Shown: positions 43,795 through 56,970, numbered from the stretch's first letter. The stretch: 64,000 nt of DNA from Litorisediminicola beolgyonensis (GCF_042679605.1 NZ_JBHTMU010000001.1:1-64000), one strand, 5' to 3'. Notes: generated by a model from the sequence alone, not told the origin. Translations and numbers: made by a program.

Positions 43795-44588
43795 GCGTAG
43801 ACCAAGAGCGCGATCCCGAGGATGACGCGGTAGATCACGTAGGGCGTGAAGCTCACCGAGCGCAGGAGCCGCATCATCAGCGCCAGCGCCGCGAGCGCCG
43901 CGACGAAGGCCATGACCGCGGCAATCGCGCCGTCCCGCGCGGCGGCCGCATCCGCGGTCGCGACCACTTCGATGCCCAAGAGCGCCGCCGATGCGAGGAT
44001 GGTCGGGATCGACATCAGCATCGACAGTTTCGCCGCGCCGTGCCGGTCGTAGCCCAATTGCCGCGCGCCGGTGATGGTGATGCCCGAGCGCGAGGTCCCG
44101 GGGATCAGTGCGAGCACCTGCCAGAGCCCCATGATCAGCGCGTGTTTCAAGGTCCAGTCGCCATCGGTCCGCGTCGCGGGCGAGCGGGTATCGGCCCACC
44201 AGAGCACGATCCCGAAGCCCAGCATCGCCCAGCCGATCACCGCGACGGAACGCAGCGCCTCGTCGAGACCGGTCAGCTTGAGCGCGAGACCGGCGAGGAT
44301 GACCGGCACCGTCGCGACCAGGAGGCAGAGCGCGAGAAACCCGTCCGCGTCCCGGACCCGGAAGGTCAGCGCCTGCGGTGTGCCGCGCAGAGCGCGCGCC
44401 ACATCGGCCCGGAAATAGAGACAGACGGCTAGGAGCGTGCCGACATGGACGGCCACGTCGATGGCCTGTCCCTGGTCCTGCATCCCGGTCAGGCCGGGCA
44501 GGAGAATCAGGTGACCGGAGGACGAGATCGGCAAGAATTCGGTAACCCCCTGGATCAGCGCAAGGATCAGAAGCTGTGTCAGGGGCAT
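43785..44588 (-). CDS. uppP: undecaprenyl-diphosphatase
   Basis: UppP (BacA) removes a phosphate from undecaprenyl diphosphate, recycling the carrier for cell wall synthesis, and can give bacitracin resistance. The 267-residue membrane protein has the two signature motifs: EFLPISSSGHL (residues 17-27, with Glu17) and PGTSRSG (163-169). Eight hydrophobic segments are visible. It reads convergently with the ABM-fold gene, overlapping 10 bases at the 3' ends. Confidence 0.95.
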   Translation of the reverse strand: MPLTQLLILALIQGVTEFLPISSSGHLILLPGLTGMQDQGQAIDVAVHVGTLLAVCLYFRADVARALRGTPQALTFRVRDADGFLALCLLVATVPVILAGLALKLTGLDEALRSVAVIGWAMLGFGIVLWWADTRSPATRTDGDWTLKHALIMGLWQVLALIPGTSRSGITITGARQLGYDRHGAAKLSMLMSIPTILASAALLGIEVVATADAAAARDGAIAAVMAFVAALAALALMMRLLRSVSFTPYVIYRVILGIALLVYAYS

Positions 44589-44817
44589 GGCAGGCTGTCC
44601 GGTCAGAGGTCTCGGTCCGGGTATAAATCCCAGAAAAACAAACGGAAGAGCGAATTTTGTTCCGATTCGGACCTAAATAACGCTGTGAAGATGATCAAAT
44701 TCCCCCAATGAGGGAAAAGAAACTGCATTAAGGTCAGTAATTATGACTTTAATATCATTTTGGCCTTATGTATACGAAGCTCTCATGCGCGGAGACGCGG
44801 AAGGACGGAGTTGGTCT
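44589..44817. promoter_or_regulatory. AT-rich upstream region of gltD
   Basis: The 229 bases between uppP and gltD are much more AT-rich than the neighbourhood. An imperfect palindrome GTCAGTAATTATGAC is at 44733-44747, about 70 bases before the gltD ATG. It may be a regulatory site for the glutamate synthase locus, but no known consensus matches well. No gene is seen. Confidence 0.35.
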
Positions 44818-46254
44818 ATGGCGAAGCAGCCGATGCTGAAATTTGTAAGCGTCAAACGTGACATGCCGGTGAAGCGCGAGGCCGAGGAACGGTCGCATGA
44901 TTTCGATGAAATCTACGCGGAATTCGCCGACCAGAAGGCCAAGGAACAGGCCGGACGCTGCAGCCAGTGCGGCGTGCCCTACTGCCAGAGCCATTGTCCT
45001 CTGCACAACAACATCCCCGACTGGCTGAAGCTCACCGCCGAGGGGCGGCTTCAGGAAGCCTACGAGATCAGCCAGGCGACCAATACCTTCCCCGAGATCT
45101 GCGGACGCATCTGCCCGCAGGACCGGCTCTGCGAAGGCAATTGCGTGATCGAGCAATCCGGCCACGGCACCGTCACCATCGGCGCGGTCGAGAAATACAT
45201 CACCGACAGCGCCTGGGAGCGCGGCTGGGTCAAGGCGATCGCGCCGCATGAGCAGCGCACCGAGAGCGTCGGCATCATCGGCGCGGGCCCGGGCGGGCTT
45301 GCCGCGGCCGACGTGCTGCGCCGTGCGGGCGTGCAGGTCACGATCTACGACCGCTACGACCGCTCGGGCGGGCTGCTGACCTACGGCATTCCCGGCTTCA
45401 AGCTGGAGAAGGACGTGGTCATGCGCCGCAACGCCCAGCTCGAAGAGGGCGGCGTCAGCTTCGTGATGAACTGCAATGTCGGCGAGGACATCACCTTTGC
45501 CGAGCTGCGCGAGAAGCATGACGCGATCATCGTCGCCACCGGCGTCTACAAGTCGCGCGATCTTCAGGGGCCCGGATCGGGCGCGTCGGGCATCGTCAAG
45601 GCCATCGACTTCCTGACCGCGTCGAACCGGGCGATGAATTTCGGCGACAGCGTGCCGGAGTTCGAGAGCGGCGAGCTCAACGCGAAGGGCAAGCGCGTCG
45701 TGGTGATCGGCGGCGGCGACACGGCGATGGACTGCGTGCGCACCTCGATCCGGCAGGGCGCCGAAAGCGTGAAATGCCTCTATCGCCGCGACCGCGCCAA
45801 CATGCCCGGCTCGCAGCGCGAAGTGCAGAACGCCGAGGAAGAGGGCGTCGTCTTCGAGTGGCTGACCGCCCCCAAGGGCTTCAAGGGCGATCCGGTCTCG
45901 GCGGTCGTGGTGCAGAAGATGCGCCTCGGTGCGCCGGACGCGACCGGGCGGCAGAGCCCGGAGCTGATCGACGGGTCCGATTACGACGAGCCCGCCGATC
46001 TGGTGATCAAGGCGCTGGGCTTCGAGCCGGAGGAGCTGCCGAAGCTCTGGGACGAGGACGGTCTCGAGGTGACCCGCTGGGGCACCGTCAAGGCCGAGTT
46101 CACCTCGGGCCGCACGGCGCTTCCGGGGGTCTACGCGGTGGGCGACATCGTCCGCGGCGCGAGCCTCGTGGTCTGGGCGATCCGTGACGGGCGCGATTGC
46201 GCGCAGGCGGTGCTCGACGATCTGGCGGGCGCGGGCGCGATGGCGGCCGAGTAA
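44818..46254 (+). CDS. gltD: glutamate synthase [NADPH] small subunit
   Basis: GltD supplies electrons from NADPH to GltB for glutamate synthesis from glutamine and 2-oxoglutarate. The 478-residue protein has the N-terminal Fe-S domain with CSQCGVPYCQSHCPLHN (Cys48, 51, 56, 60) and CGRICPQDRLCEGNC, the FAD-binding GIIGAGPGGLAAADVL, and the NADPH site VVVIGGGDTAMDCV. ATG 44818 is chosen for its GGACGGAG site. gltB lies 1.8 kb downstream on the same strand, after three small genes. Confidence 0.95.
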   Translation: MAKQPMLKFVSVKRDMPVKREAEERSHDFDEIYAEFADQKAKEQAGRCSQCGVPYCQSHCPLHNNIPDWLKLTAEGRLQEAYEISQATNTFPEICGRICPQDRLCEGNCVIEQSGHGTVTIGAVEKYITDSAWERGWVKAIAPHEQRTESVGIIGAGPGGLAAADVLRRAGVQVTIYDRYDRSGGLLTYGIPGFKLEKDVVMRRNAQLEEGGVSFVMNCNVGEDITFAELREKHDAIIVATGVYKSRDLQGPGSGASGIVKAIDFLTASNRAMNFGDSVPEFESGELNAKGKRVVVIGGGDTAMDCVRTSIRQGAESVKCLYRRDRANMPGSQREVQNAEEEGVVFEWLTAPKGFKGDPVSAVVVQKMRLGAPDATGRQSPELIDGSDYDEPADLVIKALGFEPEELPKLWDEDGLEVTRWGTVKAEFTSGRTALPGVYAVGDIVRGASLVVWAIRDGRDCAQAVLDDLAGAGAMAAE

Positions 46255-46339
46255 GCCGCGGCCCGCACCGTAATTTTGGACAGATGTTTCGCTGCGAAAC
46301 ATGGCGCGGTCCTCGGATCGCATCACGGGATGGAGAGAG

Positions 46340-46786
46340 ATGAGCGAGCGGACGGGACAGTGCCTCTGCGGCGCGGTGAGCTTCACCGCGAGCGATGTGC
46401 CGTCCCGCGCAGGCATCTGCCATTGCGAGCAGTGCCGCCGCTGGACCGGCTCGGCGCTGATCGGCGTCACGGTGCCGCGCGCCGGGCTGACCTGGCAGGG
46501 GGCCGAGCACATCGCCGAACATGTCTCGTCGGATTGGGCCAAGCGCGGGTTCTGCGCTCGGTGCGGCAGCACGCTCTTTTTCCAGTTCACCGGTGGCGAT
46601 CCGAAATGGGCCGAGGGCACGGAGATCCCCGTGGGCCTTTTCGACGATCCCGACGGGTTCGAGATCAAGAGCGAGATCTTCATCGACCACAAGCCCGACA
46701 GCTACGCCTTCGCGGGCGAGGGCCGCACGGTCCTGACCCGGGCCGAGGTGATCGAGAAGGCACCTCAGGTCGGAGGCGCATCATGA
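46340..46786 (+). CDS. GFA family zinc protein
   Basis: A 148-residue member of the GFA (glutathione-dependent formaldehyde-activating/CENP-V) family. Zinc ligands are visible in CLCGAV, CHCEQCRRW and CARCGSTLF, the normal set. The family often binds glutathione adducts, but many members are not tested. ATG 46340 has a GGAGAGAG site directly before it. The stop overlaps the next start (ATGA). Confidence 0.85.
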   Translation: MSERTGQCLCGAVSFTASDVPSRAGICHCEQCRRWTGSALIGVTVPRAGLTWQGAEHIAEHVSSDWAKRGFCARCGSTLFFQFTGGDPKWAEGTEIPVGLFDDPDGFEIKSEIFIDHKPDSYAFAGEGRTVLTRAEVIEKAPQVGGAS

Positions 46787-47535
46787 GCGATCAGGACGCC
46801 CCGCTGGTCGTCTGGGAAGACGAAGATCTTCTGGTCCGCGCGGCGCCGGGGCAGACCGACACGCTTGTCGTCGCCTTCACCGGCGTCAAGTTCGGGCTCG
46901 CCGGCGTCCCGATGACCGAGTTCTACGGATCCGCGCGCGGGGCCGAGGGGCATCACATCCTGTTCGTCTCGGACCTGTTGCGGAGCTGGTATTCGCGGCC
47001 CGGTCTCTGCGACCGGGTGTGCCGCGCGATCACGGCCTATGCCGCGGAGCATGGCATCACGCGGCTGCACGCGGTCGGCAACTCCATGGGCGGCTACGGC
47101 GCGCTTCTCCTGTCCGACCGTCTTCCGTTTTCGAGCGTCCTGGCCTTCGCGCCGCAGGTCTCGATGGACCCGGGTGTCATCCGCGAGCTGCGCTGGATCG
47201 AGTTCCGGCCGTTCTTCGGCCGGGAACTTGCGCAGAGCGTCAATCCGAACATCGCGCGTGCGGAATGCCCGGTGACGATCGTCGTGGGCGATGGCGATGC
47301 CGAGGACGCGCGTCAGACCGCGCTGCTCGAACCGGCGGAGAACCTGACACTCTTCCGGATCGCGCGCGGGCGGCACAATGCGGTGCGCGGGCTGAAGGAT
47401 GAAGGGATTCTGAAGCCCTTTATGAGCGCCGTGTTCGCAGGCGACCGCGCAGAAGCCGAGGCCCTGATCGCGGCTTACGAGGCGGAGCAGGTCCCGGCCG
47501 AGGTCTCGCTCGACATGCATGGAGGTGTCGCATGA
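46783..47535 (+). CDS. alpha/beta hydrolase-like protein
   Basis: A 250-residue protein with the alpha/beta hydrolase nucleophile elbow GNSMGGYG (Ser in the centre). The last part contains the probable acid and histidine (GDGDAEDAR and GRHNAVRG). No signal peptide. Substrate unknown; it may be an esterase or thioesterase. It overlaps the GFA gene upstream and the Spy-like gene downstream by four bases each, so the three are translated together. Confidence 0.75.
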   Translation: MSDQDAPLVVWEDEDLLVRAAPGQTDTLVVAFTGVKFGLAGVPMTEFYGSARGAEGHHILFVSDLLRSWYSRPGLCDRVCRAITAYAAEHGITRLHAVGNSMGGYGALLLSDRLPFSSVLAFAPQVSMDPGVIRELRWIEFRPFFGRELAQSVNPNIARAECPVTIVVGDGDAEDARQTALLEPAENLTLFRIARGRHNAVRGLKDEGILKPFMSAVFAGDRAEAEALIAAYEAEQVPAEVSLDMHGGVA

Positions 47536-48083
47536 TCCGGTGCACGAGCCTTCTCGCAGCTGCGCTGACCGCAGCCTGGGCTGTCGCGGCGCAGGCCACC
47601 GAGACGCAGCCCTATGCCGGGCAGGACAGCCGCGGCATCGCGGCGCTCTCCGAAGACGACATCGCGGCGCTCCGGGCGGGCGAGGGCTGGGGCTTTGCAA
47701 AGCCCGCCGAGCTCAATGGCTATCCCGGCCCTGCGCATGTGCTCGACCTTGCCGAAAAGCTGTCGCTCGAGCCCGACCAGGAAGCGAAGATCGCCGCGAT
47801 CTTCGAGGCGATGCGCAGCGAAGCGGTCAGCCTTGGACGCGACTACGTCGCCGCCGAAGCCGCGCTCGATGCGGCCTTCGAGGCGGGCGACCTGTCGTCC
47901 GAGACGCTCCGCGCGCTCGTGGCCGAGGCCGAGACGACCCGCGCCGAGCTGCGCGCTGTGCATCTGGCCGCGCATCTGGAAACGACGCCGCTTCTGACGC
48001 GGCACCAACGCATGATCTACGCTCAGGCGCGCGGTTACGGCGCACCGGGCGGTGACGACCACACCGGCCACGATGGCCATTGA
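47532..48083 (+). CDS. periplasmic Spy/CpxP-like protein with a His-rich tail
   Basis: A 183-residue secreted protein (signal peptide about 1-22, ending AQA). The mature part is mainly long helices with the LSLEPDQEAKIAAIFEAMRSEA pattern of Spy/CpxP-type chaperones and heavy-metal-sensing proteins. The last 10 residues (GDDHTGHDGH) are His-rich and could bind metal. It overlaps the hydrolase gene by four bases and is followed 13 bases later by gltB. Its role is not known. Confidence 0.7.
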   Translation: MIRCTSLLAAALTAAWAVAAQATETQPYAGQDSRGIAALSEDDIAALRAGEGWGFAKPAELNGYPGPAHVLDLAEKLSLEPDQEAKIAAIFEAMRSEAVSLGRDYVAAEAALDAAFEAGDLSSETLRALVAEAETTRAELRAVHLAAHLETTPLLTRHQRMIYAQARGYGAPGGDDHTGHDGH

Positions 48084-48096
48084 AGGAGAGCTTGCC

Positions 48097-52635
<4,539 letters not shown>

Positions 52636-52641
52636 GCCTTT

Positions 52642-52675
52642 GTCCCGCCCCGGTGCCGCTGCACCGGGGCGGGAC
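52642..52675 (+). terminator. hairpin terminator after gltB
   Basis: A perfect 15-bp GC-rich stem (52642-52656 with 52661-52675, loop CGCT) begins seven bases after the gltB stop. No T tract follows. Confidence 0.65.
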
Positions 52676-52751
52676 GCGCCGCAGTCGCCTTATGCGGTTG
52701 TTGCTCCAAGCTCGCCACAATTCGACGGAATTGCCGCGAAAGCGCCTTGAC

Positions 52752-52909
52752 GCGGTCCGATATTGACCCCGGTTGTCGGCGATCTTTTGCCTGTTCGCAC
52801 ATGTTCTCCGGTACGTGCGGATTGGTAACGGGTTCCCCGGGGTCCCACCCTGGGCGGTGCGATGTCGGATGGTCCCGGCGTCGCATTGCCCGGACCCCGC
52901 GCGGACCGG
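52752..52909 (+). ncRNA. possible structured RNA or leader in the gltB-mtgA gap
   Basis: The 383-base gap between gltB and mtgA has no gene. CGGTCCG (52753-52759) can pair with CGGACCG (52902-52908), closing a region of about 155 bases. Inside, GGGGTCC (52839-52845) pairs with GGACCCC (52892-52898), followed by an 11-bp helix (52852-52862 with 52881-52891, two G-U pairs). The size and closed-rod form recall 6S RNA, but no conserved 6S sequence is recognised and no good promoter is seen. It may instead be the mtgA 5' leader or chance pairing in GC-rich DNA. Confidence 0.22.
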
Positions 52910-53018
52910 TCCGACCCGGGCCCTCCCCCTCCGTCCCTGTTGCCTGAACCGCCCGGTTGCGGCGATCTCGTGTGCTTTGCGGCTAGGAGGGGCGCGGCCC
53001 GCGCGCTAGAGAAAGGCC

Positions 53019-53756
53019 ATGGGCAAGAGCGCTTCAAAAACCAGAAAGCCTCGCGGCAAAACGGCGGCCTCCGCACCGGCGCAGCCCGGCGGCGTGCGGC
53101 GACTTTTGCGCCTCATTGTCCGGATCGTGGTTGTCGCGGCGGTTCTGCTCTTCGGATATGTCGCCCTGATCCGCGTCGTGAACCCGCCGGTCACGATCTA
53201 CATGCTGCAGGAGCGCGCCCGCCTCGGCCCGCTCGATCAAGAGTGGGTCGATGCTGACGAGATTGCTCCGGTCATGCTGCGCGCGGCCGTGGCGGCGGAA
53301 GATGCGAATTTCTGCCTGCACTGGGGCTTCGACATGGACGCGATCCGCCAAGTGATCGAGGAGGGCGAGAGCCGCGGTGCCTCGACCATCAGCCAGCAGG
53401 TCGCCAAGAACGTGTTTCTCTGGCACGGACGGACCTGGACGCGGAAGGCGCTCGAGGCGGTGATCACCCCGGCAATGGAGGCGCTGTGGCCGAAGCGGCG
53501 TATCCTCGAACTATATCTGAACGTGGCCGAGTTCGACGATGGCGTCTTTGGCATCGAGGCCGCGTCGCAGCATTATTTCGGCGTCTCGGCGGCAGAGCTT
53601 TCGGACAGCCAGGCATCGCGCCTGGCCGCGATCCTGCCCGATCCCAAGGACCGCGACGCGGCGCGGCCTTCGGGTTTTGTCGAGCGTCGGGCACGGTCGA
53701 TCCGCGACGGCGCGGCGACGATCGAGCGCGACGGGCGCGCGGCATGTTTTCAATAG
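53019..53756 (+). CDS. mtgA: monofunctional peptidoglycan glycosyltransferase
   Basis: MtgA polymerises lipid II glycan chains at the inner membrane. The 245-residue GT51 protein has a basic, Lys-rich N terminus, one transmembrane helix (about 28-52) and the catalytic Glu94 in AAEDANFCLHWGFD, followed by GASTISQQVAKNVFLWHGRT and KRRILELYLNVAEF. Start ATG 53019 follows an AGAAAGG site. Confidence 0.93.
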   Translation: MGKSASKTRKPRGKTAASAPAQPGGVRRLLRLIVRIVVVAAVLLFGYVALIRVVNPPVTIYMLQERARLGPLDQEWVDADEIAPVMLRAAVAAEDANFCLHWGFDMDAIRQVIEEGESRGASTISQQVAKNVFLWHGRTWTRKALEAVITPAMEALWPKRRILELYLNVAEFDDGVFGIEAASQHYFGVSAAELSDSQASRLAAILPDPKDRDAARPSGFVERRARSIRDGAATIERDGRAACFQ

Positions 53757-53851
53757 CTTGATTCCGGCGCGCCGACCGTCCCGCATGGTTGCACGCAGGG
53801 TCGCGGAGGCTGTAGGACGAGAGGGCGTGTCGCGCGGAGGGACCCCCCAGA

Positions 53852-54517
53852 ATGGCCAAGCTCTATCACGTTCCGTTGTCGCCCTTCTGCCGGAAGGTGC
53901 GCCTGAGCCTGGCGGAGAAGAAGATCGAGCTCGAGTTGATCGAGGAGCGCTACTGGGAAAAGGAGGCGGATTTTCTGCGCCGCAACCCGGCGGCCAAGGT
54001 CCCGGTCCTCAAGATCGACGGCAAGACGCTCGCGGAGTCGACCGCGATCTGTGAATATATCGAAGAGCGCTACCCCGAGCCGCCGCTGATGCCGCGCGCC
54101 GCCGAGGCGCGCTACGAGGTGCGGCGCCTGGTCGGCTGGTTCGACGACAAGTTCCATAACGAGGTGACCTCGAAGCTGCTCTACGAGCGGATCAACAAGA
54201 AGGTCATGGGGCTCGGATTTCCCGACAGCGGCAACATCAAGTCCGGGGCCCGGGCGATCAAGTATCACCTCGATTACATGGCCTGGCTCCTGGATCATCG
54301 CCGCTGGCTCGCAGGCGATACGATGACGCTCGCGGATTTCTGTGCCGCCGCGCATCTCTCGGCGCTCGACTATATCTCGGACGTGGACTGGAACCGGCAG
54401 GATTCGGTCAAGGACTGGTACGCGAAGATCAAGTCGCGTCCGGCCTTCCGCTCGATCCTCGCGGACGTGATCCCGGGCTTCCCGCCGCCCCGGCACTATG
54501 CCGACCTGGATTTCTGA
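53852..54517 (+). CDS. glutathione S-transferase family protein
   Basis: A 221-residue GST. The thioredoxin-like N-terminal domain has Cys13 in SPFCRKVR, the cis-Pro region KVPVLKIDG and the glutathione-binding AESTAICEYIEERYP; the C-terminal part is helical (LADFCAAAHLSALDY). The CRK active site resembles cysteine-type GSTs rather than detoxifying serine or tyrosine types. Substrate unknown. Confidence 0.85.
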   Translation: MAKLYHVPLSPFCRKVRLSLAEKKIELELIEERYWEKEADFLRRNPAAKVPVLKIDGKTLAESTAICEYIEERYPEPPLMPRAAEARYEVRRLVGWFDDKFHNEVTSKLLYERINKKVMGLGFPDSGNIKSGARAIKYHLDYMAWLLDHRRWLAGDTMTLADFCAAAHLSALDYISDVDWNRQDSVKDWYAKIKSRPAFRSILADVIPGFPPPRHYADLDF

Positions 54518-54532
54518 GCGGCCGGGGCGGGC

Positions 54533-54597
54533 AGGGGGCGCTGCCCCCTCTTGGCCTTCGGCCAATTCACCCCCGGCGGTATTTGGAAAAAGAAGAA
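54533..54597. repeat. dispersed intergenic element: two hairpins plus a shared motif
   Basis: AGGGGGC/GCCCCCT (54533-54539 with 54543-54549) and TTGGCC/GGCCAA (54551-54556 with 54560-54565) form two small hairpins. The motif GTATTTGGAAAAAGAAGAA follows at 54579-54597, the same as both arms near 38.7 kb. It lies between the GST stop and the queG start. From memory, similar GC hairpin plus GTATTT...AAGAAG elements are common between genes in Rhodobacteraceae; the hairpins could act as a terminator. Confidence 0.6.
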
Positions 54598-54613
54598 GCC
54601 TCGGCGGGCGGTC

Positions 54614-55651
54614 ATGAGCCTCACCGGGCGGCTCAAGGCGGAGGCGCGCGCGCTGGGCTTTGCCGAGGCCGGAGTGTGCCGTCCCTGGGACGTGCCGCAG
54701 GTGGCGCCGCGGCTCCGTGCGTTTCTGGAAGCCGGGCGTCATGGGACGATGGGCTGGCTGGCGGAGCGCGAGGGCTGGCGCGGCAATCCGGCGGCGCTCT
54801 GGCCCGAGGCGCGCTCGGTGCTGATGTTGGGCGAGAGCTATACGCCGGGCCATGATCCGCTGGAGGTGCTGGAGCGTCCCGAGGCGGCGGCGATCTCGGT
54901 CTATGCGCAGAACCGCGATTACCACGACGTGCTGAAGAAGAAGCTGAAGCGGCTCGGGCGCTGGCTGATCGAGGAGGCGGGCGCGGGCACCGAGATCAAG
55001 GTCTTTGTCGATACCGCGCCGGTGCCGGAGAAGCCGCTCGGAGAGGCGGCAGGGCTGGGCTGGCAGGGCAAGCACACCAATCTCGTATCGCGGCGGATGG
55101 GGTCGTGGTTCTTTCTGGGCGCGATCTTCACGACGGTCGACCTGGAGGTCGACGCGCGCGAGAGCGACCATTGCGGCTCCTGCCGCGCCTGTCTCGACAT
55201 CTGCCCGACGGACGCGTTTCCGGCTCCCTATCAGCTCGATGCGCGGCGCTGCATTTCCTATCTGACAATCGAGCACAAAGGCCCCGTCGCGCCGGAGCTG
55301 CGCGCGAAGATGGGCAACAGGATCTATGGCTGCGACGATTGCCTTGCGGTCTGCCCGTGGAACAAGTTCGCGGTCGAGGCGCGAGAGGCGAAATATCAGG
55401 CGCGGGCTGACCTGGTCGCGCCGGATCTCGAGGCTCTGGCGCAGCTGGACGATGCCGAGTTCCGAGCCCGGTTTTCCGGCTCGCCCATCAAGCGGATCGG
55501 GCGGGGGCGCTTCGTCCGGAACGTGCTCTACGCGATCGGCAATTCCGGGATGGCGCGGTTGATCCCGGTGGCGCAAGGGCTGTGCGCCGACGAGGAGGCC
55601 GTGGTCGCCGATGCTGCCCGTTGGGCGGTGGCGCGGCTCACTGCAGTGTAG
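54614..55651 (+). CDS. queG: epoxyqueuosine reductase
   Basis: QueG reduces epoxyqueuosine to queuosine in tRNA, the last step of queuosine synthesis, using cobalamin and two 4Fe-4S clusters. The 345-residue protein has the catalytic Asp133 in FVDTAPVPEK, and ferredoxin-type cysteines CGSCRACLDICPTD (187, 190, 193, 197), Cys213, and CDDCLAVCPWN (240, 243, 247). ATG 54614 is chosen because it starts the family sequence; its ribosome site is weak and overlaps the end of the repeat element. Confidence 0.95.
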   Translation: MSLTGRLKAEARALGFAEAGVCRPWDVPQVAPRLRAFLEAGRHGTMGWLAEREGWRGNPAALWPEARSVLMLGESYTPGHDPLEVLERPEAAAISVYAQNRDYHDVLKKKLKRLGRWLIEEAGAGTEIKVFVDTAPVPEKPLGEAAGLGWQGKHTNLVSRRMGSWFFLGAIFTTVDLEVDARESDHCGSCRACLDICPTDAFPAPYQLDARRCISYLTIEHKGPVAPELRAKMGNRIYGCDDCLAVCPWNKFAVEAREAKYQARADLVAPDLEALAQLDDAEFRARFSGSPIKRIGRGRFVRNVLYAIGNSGMARLIPVAQGLCADEEAVVADAARWAVARLTAV

Positions 55652-55659
55652 CGCCACGC

Positions 55660-55693
55660 AAAAACGCCCCCGGGCGCGTGCTGCGCGGGGGCG
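55660..55693. terminator. bidirectional terminator
   Basis: CGCCCCCG (55665-55672) pairs with CGGGGGCG (55686-55693). Five A residues at 55660-55664 give a U tract for the minus-strand gene. It separates queG and the convergent acidic repeat protein gene. Confidence 0.75.
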
Positions 55694-55714
55694 GTTCTTG
55701 GTGATTGCGCCGGA

Positions 55715-56119
55715 TCAGTTGGACGCTGTGTTTTTCTCGGCGCCGCCTTCGGCCATCGTGTCGCAGGACCCGGTGGTCGTGTCATCGCAGTTTTCCGCGT
55801 CTGCGGTGGGCGATTGGTCGACGGCCACCGTCCCGTCCATGAGTTTCTCACCGTCCCCGTTGATCTCGACATCGGTCTCGATCTCGGTCGTCGTCGCGCC
55901 GTCCTCCGCCGCGCTGTCGTCCATCTGAGCGTCGGTGTCGCCCTCGGCATTGGACCGGTCTATCGCGACCGTGCCGTCCATCACCTTGGCGCCGTCTTCG
56001 TTGATCTGCACATCGGTCGCGACCTCGGCCGTCGAGCTTGTGTCGCCTGCGGCAAAGGCCGGGGCGGAGAGGGTAGCCAAAACGGCGGCGAGTGCGGTGC
56101 TGCGGGTCAGAAAGGTCAT
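55715..56119 (-). CDS. small acidic secreted protein with two internal repeats
   Basis: A 134-residue protein with a signal peptide (about 1-23, ending AFA). The mature part is very acidic and Thr/Asp/Ala-rich. A unit of about 22 residues occurs twice: TDVQINEDGAKVMDGTVAID and TDVEINGDGEKLMDGTVAVD, with 25-30 residues between. Two cysteines near the C terminus (NCDDTTTGSCD) could form a disulfide. ATG 56119 has a GAGG site. No family recognised; acidic repeats may bind calcium. Confidence 0.65.
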   Translation of the reverse strand: MTFLTRSTALAAVLATLSAPAFAAGDTSSTAEVATDVQINEDGAKVMDGTVAIDRSNAEGDTDAQMDDSAAEDGATTTEIETDVEINGDGEKLMDGTVAVDQSPTADAENCDDTTTGSCDTMAEGGAEKNTASN

Positions 56120-56520
56120 CAGGTCCTCATCGGGTTTGGGGCGGGCAGCGGGGGACCGGAACATGTCGATCCGCGCTGTGGGGAAGGAACCCGACACATG
56201 TCCTGCGGGTCCACCGGGCGCGGCGGCTGGCGGAACTCGGCGCGATGCCGCGTTTTTCCGCGCTGCGGCGGAGCGGGAAGCCGCTCTGCGGCAAAGGGCC
56301 CCGGGAACTCGGCAGGGTGCTGTGGTGCTTGGCTCTGGTCTGTCTGCTGGCGCCTTGGAGGTGCGAAATCGGACGAGTGTGATGGAGGCTCTTCGACGCG
56401 CCTATCCGGCTGGAGTGTTTCACGCCGCGCGCCATTCCTCACGCCGAGGAGAGCGGGGATGTATATCGACATCCGAACCTTATCTATACGAGCTGAACTG
56501 AGACGAGTGAGGGGGACCCG
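56120..56520. other. 401-bp divergent intergenic region
   Basis: Between the acidic repeat protein and msrB. Short open frames exist on both strands but none has a good ribosome site or recognisable protein. The 60 bases before msrB are AT-richer and probably hold its promoter; no clear operator is seen. Confidence 0.5.
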
Positions 56521-56970
56521 ATGGCCCAATACGAAAAGCGCCCCGAAGCGATCGACGCCTTGTCGCCGGAGCAGTACCGGGTGACGCAGGAAAACGGCAC
56601 CGAGCGGCCGGGAACCGGGGAATATCTGCACAACAAGGAGGTCGGCATCTATGTCGACATCGTCTCGGGCGAGCCGCTCTTCGCCTCCGGAGACAAGTAC
56701 GAGTCGGGATGTGGCTGGCCGAGCTTTACCAAGCCGATCGAGCCTGCCCATGTCAGCGAGCTGCGCGATACTTCGCACGGGATGATCCGCACGGAGGTGC
56801 GCTCTGCCCATGGCGACTCGCATCTCGGGCATGTGTTTCCGGACGGGCCGGCCGATCGCGGTGGCCTGAGATATTGCATCAATTCGGCGTCGCTGCGCTT
56901 CATCCCGAAAGCGGATATGGAGGCGGAAGGCTATGGCGCCTATCTGGACCAGGTGGAGGACGTGACATGA
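56521..56970 (+). CDS. msrB: peptide-methionine (R)-S-oxide reductase
   Basis: MsrB reduces the R form of methionine sulfoxide in proteins. The 149-residue protein has the catalytic Cys119 in RYCINSASLRF and Cys64 in SGCGWPSF, probably the resolving cysteine. The two CXXC zinc pairs of many MsrBs are absent, so it is the zinc-free type. The stop overlaps the msrA start (ATGA). No signal peptide, so it acts in the cytoplasm. Confidence 0.95.
   Translation: MAQYEKRPEAIDALSPEQYRVTQENGTERPGTGEYLHNKEVGIYVDIVSGEPLFASGDKYESGCGWPSFTKPIEPAHVSELRDTSHGMIRTEVRSAHGDSHLGHVFPDGPADRGGLRYCINSASLRFIPKADMEAEGYGAYLDQVEDVT

Noticed and set aside
44687..44700. Possible FNR box GTGAAGATGATCAA upstream of gltD
   Set aside because: Only the right half-site is correct; the left half matches three of five bases.
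52794..52807. Possible LexA site GTTC-N6-GTTC upstream of mtgA
   Set aside because: Spacing is six bases instead of the required seven, and mtgA is not a typical SOS gene.
56242..56382. Small ORF with a hydrophobic segment between the acidic repeat protein and msrB
   Set aside because: No ribosome site, basic random-like composition, and no conservation signal; treated as non-coding.
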